Part shown: positions 37,674-45,193 of the stretch, piece by piece | Numbering within the stretch: the first letter of the stretch is position 1 | Layout: every line of letters starts with the position of its first letter | From: Serratia grimesii NBRC 13537 | Lineage (GTDB): Bacteria; Pseudomonadota; Gammaproteobacteria; Enterobacterales; Enterobacteriaceae | DNA length: 64,000 nucleotides | Assembly: GCF_001590905.1 (NCBI RefSeq) | Contig: NZ_BCTT01000004.1 | Coordinates: forward strand, 1-64,000 | Reading direction: 5' to 3' | Position numbers and translations under genes: made by a program | Notes under the pieces: generated by a model | What the model was told of the DNA's origin: nothing | The model's input: only the letters and a program-made list of their open reading frames with translations | Database searches by the model: none

Positions 37674-38600
37674 ATGACAGCATATTCAAACTCTGATGCG
37701 GCAAGGGACTTACGCCCGGCCTTAGACAAGGCGCCCGCAGGCGCTGTGAACGGAGAATGGTTCTTTATCACCGAGCAGGCTGGAGTCTCCTCACGGTCCG
37801 GAGGCTACATGTATGCAGACGGGAGTCACGTTGCAGAGGGTAACCACTCCTTTCAGAAGATCCAGGAGGTTGTCGAGAAACTCGAAGCATCACGGATACA
37901 GCCCTTTAATAAGGTTATTGTTCGCTGGACAAGGTCTAAAATACCGTTAGTACGGGGGCGCGTTACGGTTGACACAATATTCGACGAGGCAATTGTACCG
38001 CGCGGTCCTCAAAACCCGATTTATGAGGCAGCCGCTGTAGCAAGGCGAGCTTTTTGGGAAATGTATGGCGGCGTCTCAGATGGCTTTGCTGCTGAACGAG
38101 GTGACGTAAATGTACACAACCAGACGAAATGGTTCGGGCCCCATCGCCGGGTGATCAACACTAAGAGTAACACCAAATTAACGCTGGCCACTGATGGCCT
38201 CTCGACGCCCTGGGCCGGCATTGCAGACCCGGAAAATGGCGTAGGATGCGAACTTTTCATGGAATTAGATGCTTCGGATATTACCAGCCATCAGATTGAT
38301 GACTGGGCTCATCTATTAATTAGCTTAGGAGATCTCGTTGCCGATGGGCATGAGATCGCTGCCGATGTTGAAAAATATGGAGCAATCCTGTTTTGCACTC
38401 TTACAGGCGATTATAACCCAATGACCCGGATCATTCTCAGCCGTGATGGTCGTAGGATTGATAATTTGCCTTTCGGTTCAGTTCCGCTGATCCGTGTAAC
38501 GCCGATAGCAGAGTCAGAGATTGAACACCTGGACCAATCCGATGAATGGGCATCAAACGCAGCAAGACATGCTCTCGCGGAACGGCGGATAGAAACATAG
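37674..38600 (+). CDS. Hypothetical protein, 308 residues
   Basis: A soluble, acidic protein with no signal peptide or membrane helix. A segment near 205-275 (ASDITSHQIDDWAHLLISL ... TLTGDYNPMTRIILSRDGR) looks like a folded alpha/beta unit, but I do not recognise it. Start ATG 37674 has AAAGGACAG upstream. Its GC content is closer to the core than that of its neighbours. The divergent gene encodes the sigma/nuclease fusion, and a functional link is possible but not shown. Confidence 0.65.
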   Translation: MTAYSNSDAARDLRPALDKAPAGAVNGEWFFITEQAGVSSRSGGYMYADGSHVAEGNHSFQKIQEVVEKLEASRIQPFNKVIVRWTRSKIPLVRGRVTVDTIFDEAIVPRGPQNPIYEAAAVARRAFWEMYGGVSDGFAAERGDVNVHNQTKWFGPHRRVINTKSNTKLTLATDGLSTPWAGIADPENGVGCELFMELDASDITSHQIDDWAHLLISLGDLVADGHEIAADVEKYGAILFCTLTGDYNPMTRIILSRDGRRIDNLPFGSVPLIRVTPIAESEIEHLDQSDEWASNAARHALAERRIET

Positions 38601-38745
38601 ACAATTATCACGAAGTTATTCATGCCCCTTACGAGGCAGAGTGAGTGAGTCACCTTCCTTAAAGGAAGAACAGCATCAAATGATCGAACCTTGTTCAGCT
38701 GTGAGCGAAAATGGACGTTGACTATTCTGTTCAACGTCACCAAAT

Positions 38746-39495
38746 TCAGCCCCTAACCTTCAGGTCTTCGCGCGTTGGACCTTGAAAGTAGATGCTACTT
38801 ATATGGCAACTGCGAGGTTGAGCCAGCACAAAACGAATCGTTTCCCAGATCGATCGCCCATTCATCAGACGCTCCCCCATTCTGGATTGATTATCGACAA
38901 ATGTATCTAACCCACTAAGTTCGAAATCCGGTGGGTACAACCCAGTAACACGTATGTTTTCTTCGGACAACTGCTGGGACAGTTTAGTTGTAAACCCGCT
39001 AAGCCCATGTTTGCTGGCGAAAAAAGCAGGATGCGCAATTGAATCCGTAAAATTCGGAATCCCACATGCAGATATAATTGAGACGATATCAGCGCTGTCT
39101 GAACGTCTTAACTCAGGCAACAATGCCTGAGTCAGTAGGATCGAACCTGTCAGGCCTGAACTGATGGTATTGATAATTTCTGTGTCAGGTTGATCGTCTA
39201 GCGTTCCTGACAACCACTGAGCAGCATTGAGGATTAAAATGTCTATGGGCTTGTCTGAAGTTAACAGCTGTGAAGAAAACTGAGAAAGGGATTCAGGCTG
39301 GGTTAAATCACAGATATATCCTTTTGCAATGCCGCCTTCAGCAGTGATGATGCTGCAGGTTTTTTGAATATCATCAGCCCGCCGCGCGCAAAAATCCACT
39401 TCGACGCCTTCTCGCGCCAACCACACGCACAGCGCCTGACCAAATCCTCCGCCTCCACCGGTAATAACAGCTCTTTTACCTCTCAGCATCTTCAT
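38746..39495 (-). CDS. SDR-family protein lacking the catalytic Tyr
   Basis: A short-chain dehydrogenase-like protein of 249 residues from ATG 39495. The NAD(P) motif is TGGGGGFGQ and the NAG-like motif is LILNAAQW. The catalytic Ser is present in SIISACG, but the YxxxK motif reads FFASK, so Tyr is replaced by Phe while Lys is kept. Classical reductase activity is therefore doubtful; it may be a binding or regulatory protein, or use another proton donor. A longer frame upstream is not supported. Confidence 0.8.
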   Translation of the reverse strand: MKMLRGKRAVITGGGGGFGQALCVWLAREGVEVDFCARRADDIQKTCSIITAEGGIAKGYICDLTQPESLSQFSSQLLTSDKPIDILILNAAQWLSGTLDDQPDTEIINTISSGLTGSILLTQALLPELRRSDSADIVSIISACGIPNFTDSIAHPAFFASKHGLSGFTTKLSQQLSEENIRVTGLYPPDFELSGLDTFVDNQSRMGERLMNGRSIWETIRFVLAQPRSCHISSIYFQGPTREDLKVRG

Positions 39496-39641
39496 GCATC
39501 CTTTTATCAATGAGTATGTGTTGATGGAGATATAGCATGGGAAGGCGGAGTGATATCTTTCAGTTAGTGCCCTTTTTACATGAGGAATATAAATAAGCTG
39601 CACTGCAAACTGTTTAATAGCGTGCCAGGGGATTAGCAACT

Positions 39642-39660
39642 TCCTCTATTGGCACAAAAC
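39642..39660. repeat. Dispersed intergenic repeat, partial copy
   Basis: TCCTCTATTGGCACAAAAC matches the left half of the repeat at 45109-45133 and lies between the SDR and kinase-like genes. Confidence 0.5.
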
Positions 39661-39684
39661 TGCCTATGGCAAGAACGTGGGGCA

Positions 39685-40296
39685 TCATCCAAGCACTCTG
39701 TAGATCTCGGAAATCACCTGCATCGTTGCGTCTTCAATCATTCCTTCATTACGGCATAAAACCCAGCCGTGATTTGCAATTTCTTGCTCGAACGCCTTGG
39801 TACAAGCGACATGCTCTTCCAGCTTATAAATCACCGTGCTACTTAGCCCACGCGGTCGGGCCGCGGCCCTCGCCCATGAAATATCAGGCGCAGTAACAAC
39901 CCCAACATGCAGGTCTGGTGTGCGCACGTTTCGCTCAATGTTAAGTTGTAAAATCTCTGAAAATGGAACCATCCGGCGAAACGCGGCATCCGACGGGTAC
40001 CAACGATCCATCAGGATAATGCTGTCCGGGGGCTGTTTAGTCAGCACTTGCTGGGAAATCCAGGCACGGCTATCAGCAAGGCGCTTACAAACCTCCAATT
40101 CCAAATCCAGGCTGGGATTTCTGGCGAGCTTATTAACGAGGGCCATTGTTTCCCCTCTGTAAGGATCGCTTTTTTTCTCGCAAAGTCGGACCACCTTCTT
40201 GTTGTCTGCCCTTAGTACTTTCGTAATGGCCTCCAACAGTGTGGTTTTACCGGCTCCTTTAGGCCCATCCAGAGAAACAAACAGTTGACGACTCAT
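39685..40296 (-). CDS. Thymidylate kinase-like P-loop protein
   Basis: A nucleoside-monophosphate-kinase-like protein of 203 residues. The P-loop is GPKGAGKTT (about 10-18), the DRWYPSDAAF motif matches the DR[YF] motif of dTMP kinases, and a Arg-rich lid-like stretch (RAAARPRGL) follows. It would transfer phosphate to a nucleotide, but the sequence is distant from the housekeeping Tmk. Such extra copies are frequent on mobile elements. It stands alone with no partner gene. Confidence 0.78.
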   Translation of the reverse strand: MSRQLFVSLDGPKGAGKTTLLEAITKVLRADNKKVVRLCEKKSDPYRGETMALVNKLARNPSLDLELEVCKRLADSRAWISQQVLTKQPPDSIILMDRWYPSDAAFRRMVPFSEILQLNIERNVRTPDLHVGVVTAPDISWARAAARPRGLSSTVIYKLEEHVACTKAFEQEIANHGWVLCRNEGMIEDATMQVISEIYRVLG

Positions 40297-40541
40297 TCTT
40301 GAAATGACGATTGATATAGGGTTTTTGTATAGCGTGCATCTGGCAAAAGCATCTTACTTCCTTCGTTTGAATAGCGGCCCGCTCTGCGTTCGTTGGATTA
40401 GGTACCCTAACTCAAGGTCACCCTTATCAACATCAGAAATGTGAAACATTAGTTATACCTGATTCATTTTTAGCTTTTAAAGCTACCCTATCTTTTCTAA
40501 TTGGCCTGCCCGCCTTTGATTATCACATTGAAGCTAGCTTT

Positions 40542-40895
40542 TCAGGCATCCGGCGACGAGGATGATGGAGTATGAAGTCTGCAAAGAGTGAGTAGCAGAC
40601 GTTTCACGGTAAATTCCCCGTCGACTGCGGCAATCACTATGCTGTCATGTTCAGGTTTTTCTGCGCGGTCAACGATCAGCAGGTCACCCGACAATATCCC
40701 GCCATCGACCATTGATTCCCCCGTTGCACGGATAAAGTATGTTGCTGCCGGATGACGAATAAAATCATTTAAATCAAGTGATTGTTCAATATAATCGTCG
40801 GCTGGGCTTGGGAACCCAGCAGGGCATTGCGCACCGAAAAATGGCAGCTTAAACGTGATTTCTGGTGAAAATCTGAACAGCTTGGTAATGGTCAT
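40542..40895 (-). pseudogene. umuD: Truncated UmuD-type SOS mutagenesis protein
   Basis: From ATG 40895 the frame gives 117 residues against 139 in E. coli UmuD. The self-cleavage site (A26-G27 in PAGFPSP), Ser61 ([10 protein letters not shown]) and Lys98 (FTVKRL) are all present. After residue 100 the sequence departs from the family and ends SSSSPDA, so about 35 C-terminal residues are lost or frameshifted. No umuC follows. It is probably a remnant of a plasmid- or phage-type mutagenesis operon, though its LexA box is intact. Confidence 0.75.
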
Positions 40896-40911
40896 CGTTT
40901 CTATATCTTTG

Positions 40912-40927
40912 CTGTATAAATACACAG
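40912..40927 (-). promoter_or_regulatory. LexA box before the umuD remnant
   Basis: CTGTATAAATACACAG fits CTG-N10-CAG exactly and ends 17 bases before the umuD ATG. SOS induction of the remnant is expected. Confidence 0.85.
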
Positions 40928-41056
40928 TAATCATAAGCGAAACAGATAGACCTGCAAGCCCCGCAACCGCGATGCTGACAGGGCAAGAAGTAACTCAATA
41001 ATTATCCGAATGATTTAGCTTGCCGGAAACGCTGATTTTTACCGACGATTGCACAC

Positions 41057-41085
41057 ACGTTATCCACTAAATTTGTGGATAACGT
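41057..41085. other. Inverted pair of DnaA-box-like sequences
   Basis: ACGTTATCCAC and GTGGATAACGT are perfect 11-base arms around TAAATTT. Each arm carries the DnaA-box core TTATCCAC. The left arm overlaps the stop of the membrane protein gene. It may be a terminator stem or part of an old replicon. Confidence 0.5.
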
Positions 41086-41483
41086 TGATGTTTCCCGTGG
41101 CGCAGCGCCTCATTCTGTCTCAGGTACCCTTCAACTGCAGTCAGTTGTTCACACAGCTCTGTCAGGGCAGCGGTTGAATCCGAGGCGAAGGCTCCGACCG
41201 CACCGGCCGCCACGATACTGTTGGTCACCACGGCCAGCCAGTCGGCGGCGCTGCCGGTCTCTGTCAGGCCAAACAGCAGGCCTCCCACCAGAAGTACCAG
41301 GCAGGTCAGCGCTGCACTGATCACGGCCGTCAGGACGACATCCCCTGCCCCGCGGGCTATTTTGCGCCAGCATACCGTCACGCCGGGCTCGTTCGGGCGG
41401 GGCGGTATCACATCGGCAGCGTGTTGTACCGTGCCCGTAACGCGGCCTTTCCTGCCCTTGATACGGCTGAACAGTGTCATCAT
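41067..41483 (-). CDS. Small membrane protein of unknown function
   Basis: A product of 138 residues with a basic N-terminus (FSRIKGRKGRVTG), two hydrophobic helices (about 50-70 and 82-102) and a charged tail. The second of the two initial ATGs is also possible, behind GGGGGAA. GC-rich (well above its neighbours), with codon use unlike the AT-rich operon next to it, so the two came from different sources. It resembles phage or plasmid membrane proteins; no function is known to me. Confidence 0.6.
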   Translation of the reverse strand: MMTLFSRIKGRKGRVTGTVQHAADVIPPRPNEPGVTVCWRKIARGAGDVVLTAVISAALTCLVLLVGGLLFGLTETGSAADWLAVVTNSIVAAGAVGAFASDSTAALTELCEQLTAVEGYLRQNEALRHGKHQRYPQI

Positions 41484-41528
41484 TTCCCCCTGCGGTCTCC
41501 GTGGCCGGCGGGGGGTGAGGACGGGGTA

Positions 41529-43283
41529 TTAACCCGCAATGTCCAAGTTGCCTTTTTCCAAGATGGATTGAATATAAGCATTTTTTCCAGCAAGTGATGC
41601 AAAATTACCTCGTTCAACAATTCCATCCTGATCCAATACTATTATCTCATCTGAGTAATCAAATGTTGAACGCCGGTGACTGATATTGATGACGATAGCT
41701 AAAGGGTAGGCCGATTTTATGTTTTTCAGCACTGCTCTTTCATTTACAATATCCAGTGACGAGGTGACTTCGTCGAGAATAATGATTTGTGGCTGCCGGA
41801 GAAACAATCTGGCCAATGACAGGCGTTGTCGTTGCCCACCTGACAAGGTCATACCATTATCTCCTATTGGCAAATCTAACAATTCAGCGGGGCTGTCGCA
41901 GGGAATATCATTAAATTGAGCCAATTGCAATGCCGTGAGTAGTTTTTCATCCGATGCATGCGGGCTCGCAATTTGTAAATTAAAGCGAAGAGTATCCATG
42001 AAGATATAGTCATTTTGTGATACATGAAACATTAACTCCGCTCGTGTCTTATCCGACATTTCATTTATTGGTGTTTCATTAATATAAATATGGCCTGAGT
42101 CAGGTGTGAGCTCACCAGCAATCAGTTTAGCCAGGGTACTTTTCCCGGCTCCGCTTGGGCCGGTCAAGGTATAGAAACCTGGATTTGAGAACGTTAAATC
42201 CATGTTGTTTATTGCGTTCGTTCCATTTTTTTCATACGAAAACAGGACCTTTGAGAGCGTCACAGAGATATTTTTACCTTGGGCCTTGTTCATCACCGGA
42301 TGATCATTTCGGGGGGGCGTGCCCATATCAGTAACAAACTTATAAAGCGATACCATGGATTTTTGCATTGCGGTATACATGGAGCCGATATTCTCAAGGG
42401 GAGCAGCCAATAGCATAATGTAGGAAGATACCATAACAAAGTGACCTAGAGTGATATCTTGACTCATGACACGATAAAAGGAGAGTAAGAAAGAGGCACC
42501 AAAAAATAGAACGCTTAAAATAGACTCAACCAACAGAAACCGGAAGTCGGCCTTAAGCAAGGCTTCATGTTTCGCTTCTATTGAATTGAGTAAGTTTTTA
42601 TATCTACCGAACAAAAAATCATAAGAGTTGCAAACTCTAACTGCATCTATATTCTTAACACTGTCTGTGATTACGCTGTATTTTTTCACTGAGGAAGAAT
42701 AAAAATCAGAATACAGATTAACAATGCGCGGGTTAAATTTTCTTTTCGTCCAAAGATAAATAATAAAGTAAAGCACGAAGAGCAATGCAACAACCACATC
42801 TCCAGACATCAATATTATTGAAATGCTAAACAATAATTGCAGGAGTGGGGGTAGCAAGTTGTGCGAGATGTTTCTCAGTAACGTTGTCAGTTCGTCAACC
42901 GCCTGATTCAACCTCTGTGTGATATCACCGGTATTCTCATTTTTCGTCATTTTATTGGAGGTAAACAAACTTTTAAAATAACTATCTGTCAGACTAATGA
43001 CAACGTTGTTACGCAACGACGTTATCAAAATAAAGCTCACTGCCGAGGATAGTTTTTTTATGCTCATCAGCGCAATATAACTAATGGCAAGACCAATAAC
43101 CGCAACGGATAAATTGTACTCTTTTATCTCGATGGCATTGACCAGATATGACATAATGACGGGTTGCACTGAAAAAAGCAGCGTGGTGATAACGGAAATT
43201 AACACGACATAGACAAACTGCCGCTTTACCGTTTTATTTGATGAAGCTCTGAAGTACTGAAACAAAAACAAAAGTTTTTCCAT
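41529..43283 (-). CDS. ABC exporter (fused membrane and ATPase domains), candidate peptide exporter
   Basis: A half-size exporter of 584 residues. Residues about 20-310 hold six membrane helices. The ATPase has Walker A GPSGAGKST, signature TLSGGQRQRLSLARLF, Walker B IIILDEVTSSLD and H-loop INISHRRS. No N-terminal C39 peptidase domain is present, so it would not trim a leader itself. It ends an AT-rich unit of Fic gene, 31-residue peptide gene and exporter, which is the arrangement of modified-peptide and bacteriocin clusters. Cargo is inferred from context. Confidence 0.88.
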   Translation of the reverse strand: MEKLLFLFQYFRASSNKTVKRQFVYVVLISVITTLLFSVQPVIMSYLVNAIEIKEYNLSVAVIGLAISYIALMSIKKLSSAVSFILITSLRNNVVISLTDSYFKSLFTSNKMTKNENTGDITQRLNQAVDELTTLLRNISHNLLPPLLQLLFSISIILMSGDVVVALLFVLYFIIYLWTKRKFNPRIVNLYSDFYSSSVKKYSVITDSVKNIDAVRVCNSYDFLFGRYKNLLNSIEAKHEALLKADFRFLLVESILSVLFFGASFLLSFYRVMSQDITLGHFVMVSSYIMLLAAPLENIGSMYTAMQKSMVSLYKFVTDMGTPPRNDHPVMNKAQGKNISVTLSKVLFSYEKNGTNAINNMDLTFSNPGFYTLTGPSGAGKSTLAKLIAGELTPDSGHIYINETPINEMSDKTRAELMFHVSQNDYIFMDTLRFNLQIASPHASDEKLLTALQLAQFNDIPCDSPAELLDLPIGDNGMTLSGGQRQRLSLARLFLRQPQIIILDEVTSSLDIVNERAVLKNIKSAYPLAIVINISHRRSTFDYSDEIIVLDQDGIVERGNFASLAGKNAYIQSILEKGNLDIAG

Positions 43284-43305
43284 ATTGGAGCCTTTTATTT
43301 TTTAT

Positions 43306-43329
43306 AGTATGGCGGGGCCCCACCATACT
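43306..43329 (-). promoter_or_regulatory. Hairpin between peptide gene and exporter gene
   Basis: AGTATGGCGGGG and CCCCACCATACT are near-perfect arms. No U-tract follows on the minus strand. Hairpins here often stabilise the precursor message or reduce transcription of the exporter. Confidence 0.65.
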
Positions 43330-43375
43330 TTGTAATCAACGGTCAGATAAAGTATTACCTAACATACAACTTCAA

Positions 43376-43471
43376 TTAAGTCTTAGAGGTAGTCCAAATG
43401 TCACCCTTACCGACTTGCGTATCCGTCATAGTTGTTGTCTTGATCAAAAGCAAATCTTTTTCAGTTAACAT
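43376..43471 (-). CDS. Small peptide, candidate RiPP or bacteriocin precursor (31 residues)
   Basis: A short frame with a very strong ribosome binding site (AAAGGAG, 5 bases before ATG 43471). The peptide begins MLTEKDLLLIK, continues through a Thr-rich middle and ends GDIWTTSKT. It holds nine Thr, one Ser and one Trp, no Cys, and a Gly-Lys-Gly that might mark a leader/core border. It sits between a Fic enzyme gene and a dedicated-looking ABC exporter gene. Its size, signal and position fit a precursor peptide; Thr or Ser hydroxyls are chemically suited to a Fic-type nucleotidyl transfer. No database match was possible. Confidence 0.65.
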   Translation of the reverse strand: MLTEKDLLLIKTTTMTDTQVGKGDIWTTSKT

Positions 43472-43514
43472 AAATGCTCCTTTGTCGATAAATTAGCTAA
43501 ATAGCATACATTTT

Positions 43515-44306
43515 TCACTGTATGCTATTTAGATCACTTAATGATGAGTCATAGAGAAGATGAATACACTTACAGTAAAATCTGATGATGTTATCCCACT
43601 CTGAGAACAAAAATGCCTCACGTATACTGAGTACATACCCACTACGTGCTGCGTAACACAACTCGGTGAGCGGGATGTAATCGGATAAGGTATTTCTTAG
43701 CATCATATTAAAAAAAAGCCTGGATGTGCGACCGTTTCCGTCTAAAAGTGGATGAGCGTGTACAAACATAACGGAAAAAGCAATAGACACAAACAAACTA
43801 TGCTCACCATTATTTTTTAGTGCATATTCACGTAGGGAAAGTAGCGTCGTTCTAAGCATTGATATATCAATAAACTCGGTGTACCCACCGTCTTCATCAG
43901 GGACAGTCCTTATATTTCCCGGCCTAATAATGTTAGACTCATCTTTTATTTTACGTCCAGCTTCACTGATAAATTCAATGAACGAGTCATCACTGAATAG
44001 TTTGTCTATGAAAGTAGGCCCCGTATTCTGATAGAAAGAAAATTCTTTAAAACTGGTCGCGTTCTCACTGGGGAATATTTTGGGATCGACATGATTACTG
44101 AGGCGATGTTGCAATAATTTTATCTTGTCTGTGTTTATTACCTCATTAGCATTGCTGACCAGTTTTTCATACCCAATATTTGTTCTCTGTAACAACCGCT
44201 GAGTTCTATCCAGCAACACAAGACTATCCTTATGAAGATGATTTACATCAGGATATGCGATCGGTTGTAGTTTGATGACATTGCCATTTAAAACGTAGTT
44301 TTCCAT
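43515..44306 (-). CDS. Fic-family enzyme
   Basis: A Fic protein of 263 residues. The catalytic motif is complete: HPLLDGNGRTSR (H185 to R196), with the usual preceding helix FVSIAFSVMFVHA. Fic enzymes mostly transfer AMP or other phosphate-containing groups to Tyr, Thr or Ser. The first 100 residues look helical; I see no clear (S/T)xxxE(G/N) inhibitory helix, so activity may not be self-inhibited. It heads the unit with the 31-residue peptide and ABC exporter, 43 bases before the peptide. Modification of that peptide is the natural hypothesis; a toxin of a Fic toxin-antitoxin pair is the alternative, but no antitoxin gene is adjacent. Confidence 0.85.
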   Translation of the reverse strand: MENYVLNGNVIKLQPIAYPDVNHLHKDSLVLLDRTQRLLQRTNIGYEKLVSNANEVINTDKIKLLQHRLSNHVDPKIFPSENATSFKEFSFYQNTGPTFIDKLFSDDSFIEFISEAGRKIKDESNIIRPGNIRTVPDEDGGYTEFIDISMLRTTLLSLREYALKNNGEHSLFVSIAFSVMFVHAHPLLDGNGRTSRLFFNMMLRNTLSDYIPLTELCYAARSGYVLSIREAFLFSEWDNIIRFYCKCIHLLYDSSLSDLNSIQ

Positions 44307-44548
44307 GCATCCCTTCTATCTATAATCCATCCAACTCCCAGCGTAACTTCATTTTTTTACATAAATATTTCTTGTTTGTTAACATTTTATTTCCCACCCT
44401 CTCGTAAATATTTTCTTGCTCAAACTCCGTATACGCATAATGGGGTCCGCTTGGAAAACGGAAGATATCCCACGTTAAGCCTGTTTTTTAAGCAAAAATG
44501 ACAATCCGCTTCGAGCGAGAAGCGGACCTGCTCATGTTCATGGTATGA

Positions 44549-44941
44549 CTAGCCGCGCAAATCAAAGCGAGATTTTTGAAAATCGCGGTACACCGCCTCA
44601 TTAGTGAAGGCCGGAAATGTGGCTTTCTGGGCTGCTGATTTTACCGCTTCGCAATATGCTTTATTACCGTCACTGGTTGATATGTTTAAAGCCGTGCCAT
44701 TCTGCGCAAACTCGATATGCAACCGACACTTCTTCCCTTTCCAGTTTTGTGGCTCAGCAAGTTTTGCATTTATCGCTGCTCTGATCGCCCGCGCTTGCGA
44801 GCCCCACTCATCCCGATCATCCCAGTTGCCAGAACCGCAATTACCCAGTGCAGTGGCTTTATGGCATCCTGAAGGTTGTAATGGTGCGCAACCCATTGCC
44901 AGACTGGCCATAAATGCCAGCATAGACATTTTAATTGCCAT
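44549..44941 (-). CDS. Lipoprotein with TolA domain III-like fold
   Basis: A protein of 130 residues from ATG 44941; a longer frame to ATG 45061 exists but would bury the signal peptide. A lipobox LAMGC follows the hydrophobic signal. The mature part resembles the periplasmic C-terminal domain of TolA: CRLHIEFAQNGTALNI, CEAVKSAAQKATFPAF and EAVYRDFQKSRFDLRG. It lacks TolA's membrane anchor and long helix. The TolA C-terminal domain is the target of colicins and filamentous phage pIII, so a decoy or immunity role is thinkable; that is speculation. Confidence 0.75.
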   Translation of the reverse strand: MAIKMSMLAFMASLAMGCAPLQPSGCHKATALGNCGSGNWDDRDEWGSQARAIRAAINAKLAEPQNWKGKKCRLHIEFAQNGTALNISTSDGNKAYCEAVKSAAQKATFPAFTNEAVYRDFQKSRFDLRG

Positions 44942-45108
44942 TCGATTCGCTCTCACTCCTTGCTCCCTCATTCGATTAATTTCTTCATACACACTGAGAT
45001 ATTGTTCCGTCATTACTGGCGCATTTTCAACTACTCGTAATGGTAATGACGTGGTCGCCATTACGTGGTCACTAACTCCCTATTGATAACTTCAAACAAT
45101 TTTTTAAA

Positions 45109-45133
45109 GGTCCGCTATTGGCACAAAGCTGAC
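45109..45133. repeat. Dispersed intergenic repeat at the right border of the accessory region
   Basis: GGTCCGCTATTGGCACAAAG continues to CTGAC. It is the nearest relative of the copy at 2065-2088, which ends the first insert. Here it stands between the TolA-like gene and the core LysR gene. Confidence 0.6.
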
Positions 45134-45193
45134 GGTCAGATTGCTTCCAGAGTATCGAAATCACACCTAGTCCCAACAACTCCGTGCTCCACC

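Noticed and set aside
32240..45133. A single integrated island with defined ends at tRNA-Asn
   Set aside because: I found no second copy of the tRNA 3' end near 44-45 kb and no integrase gene. Base composition also varies from gene to gene, so a mosaic is more likely.
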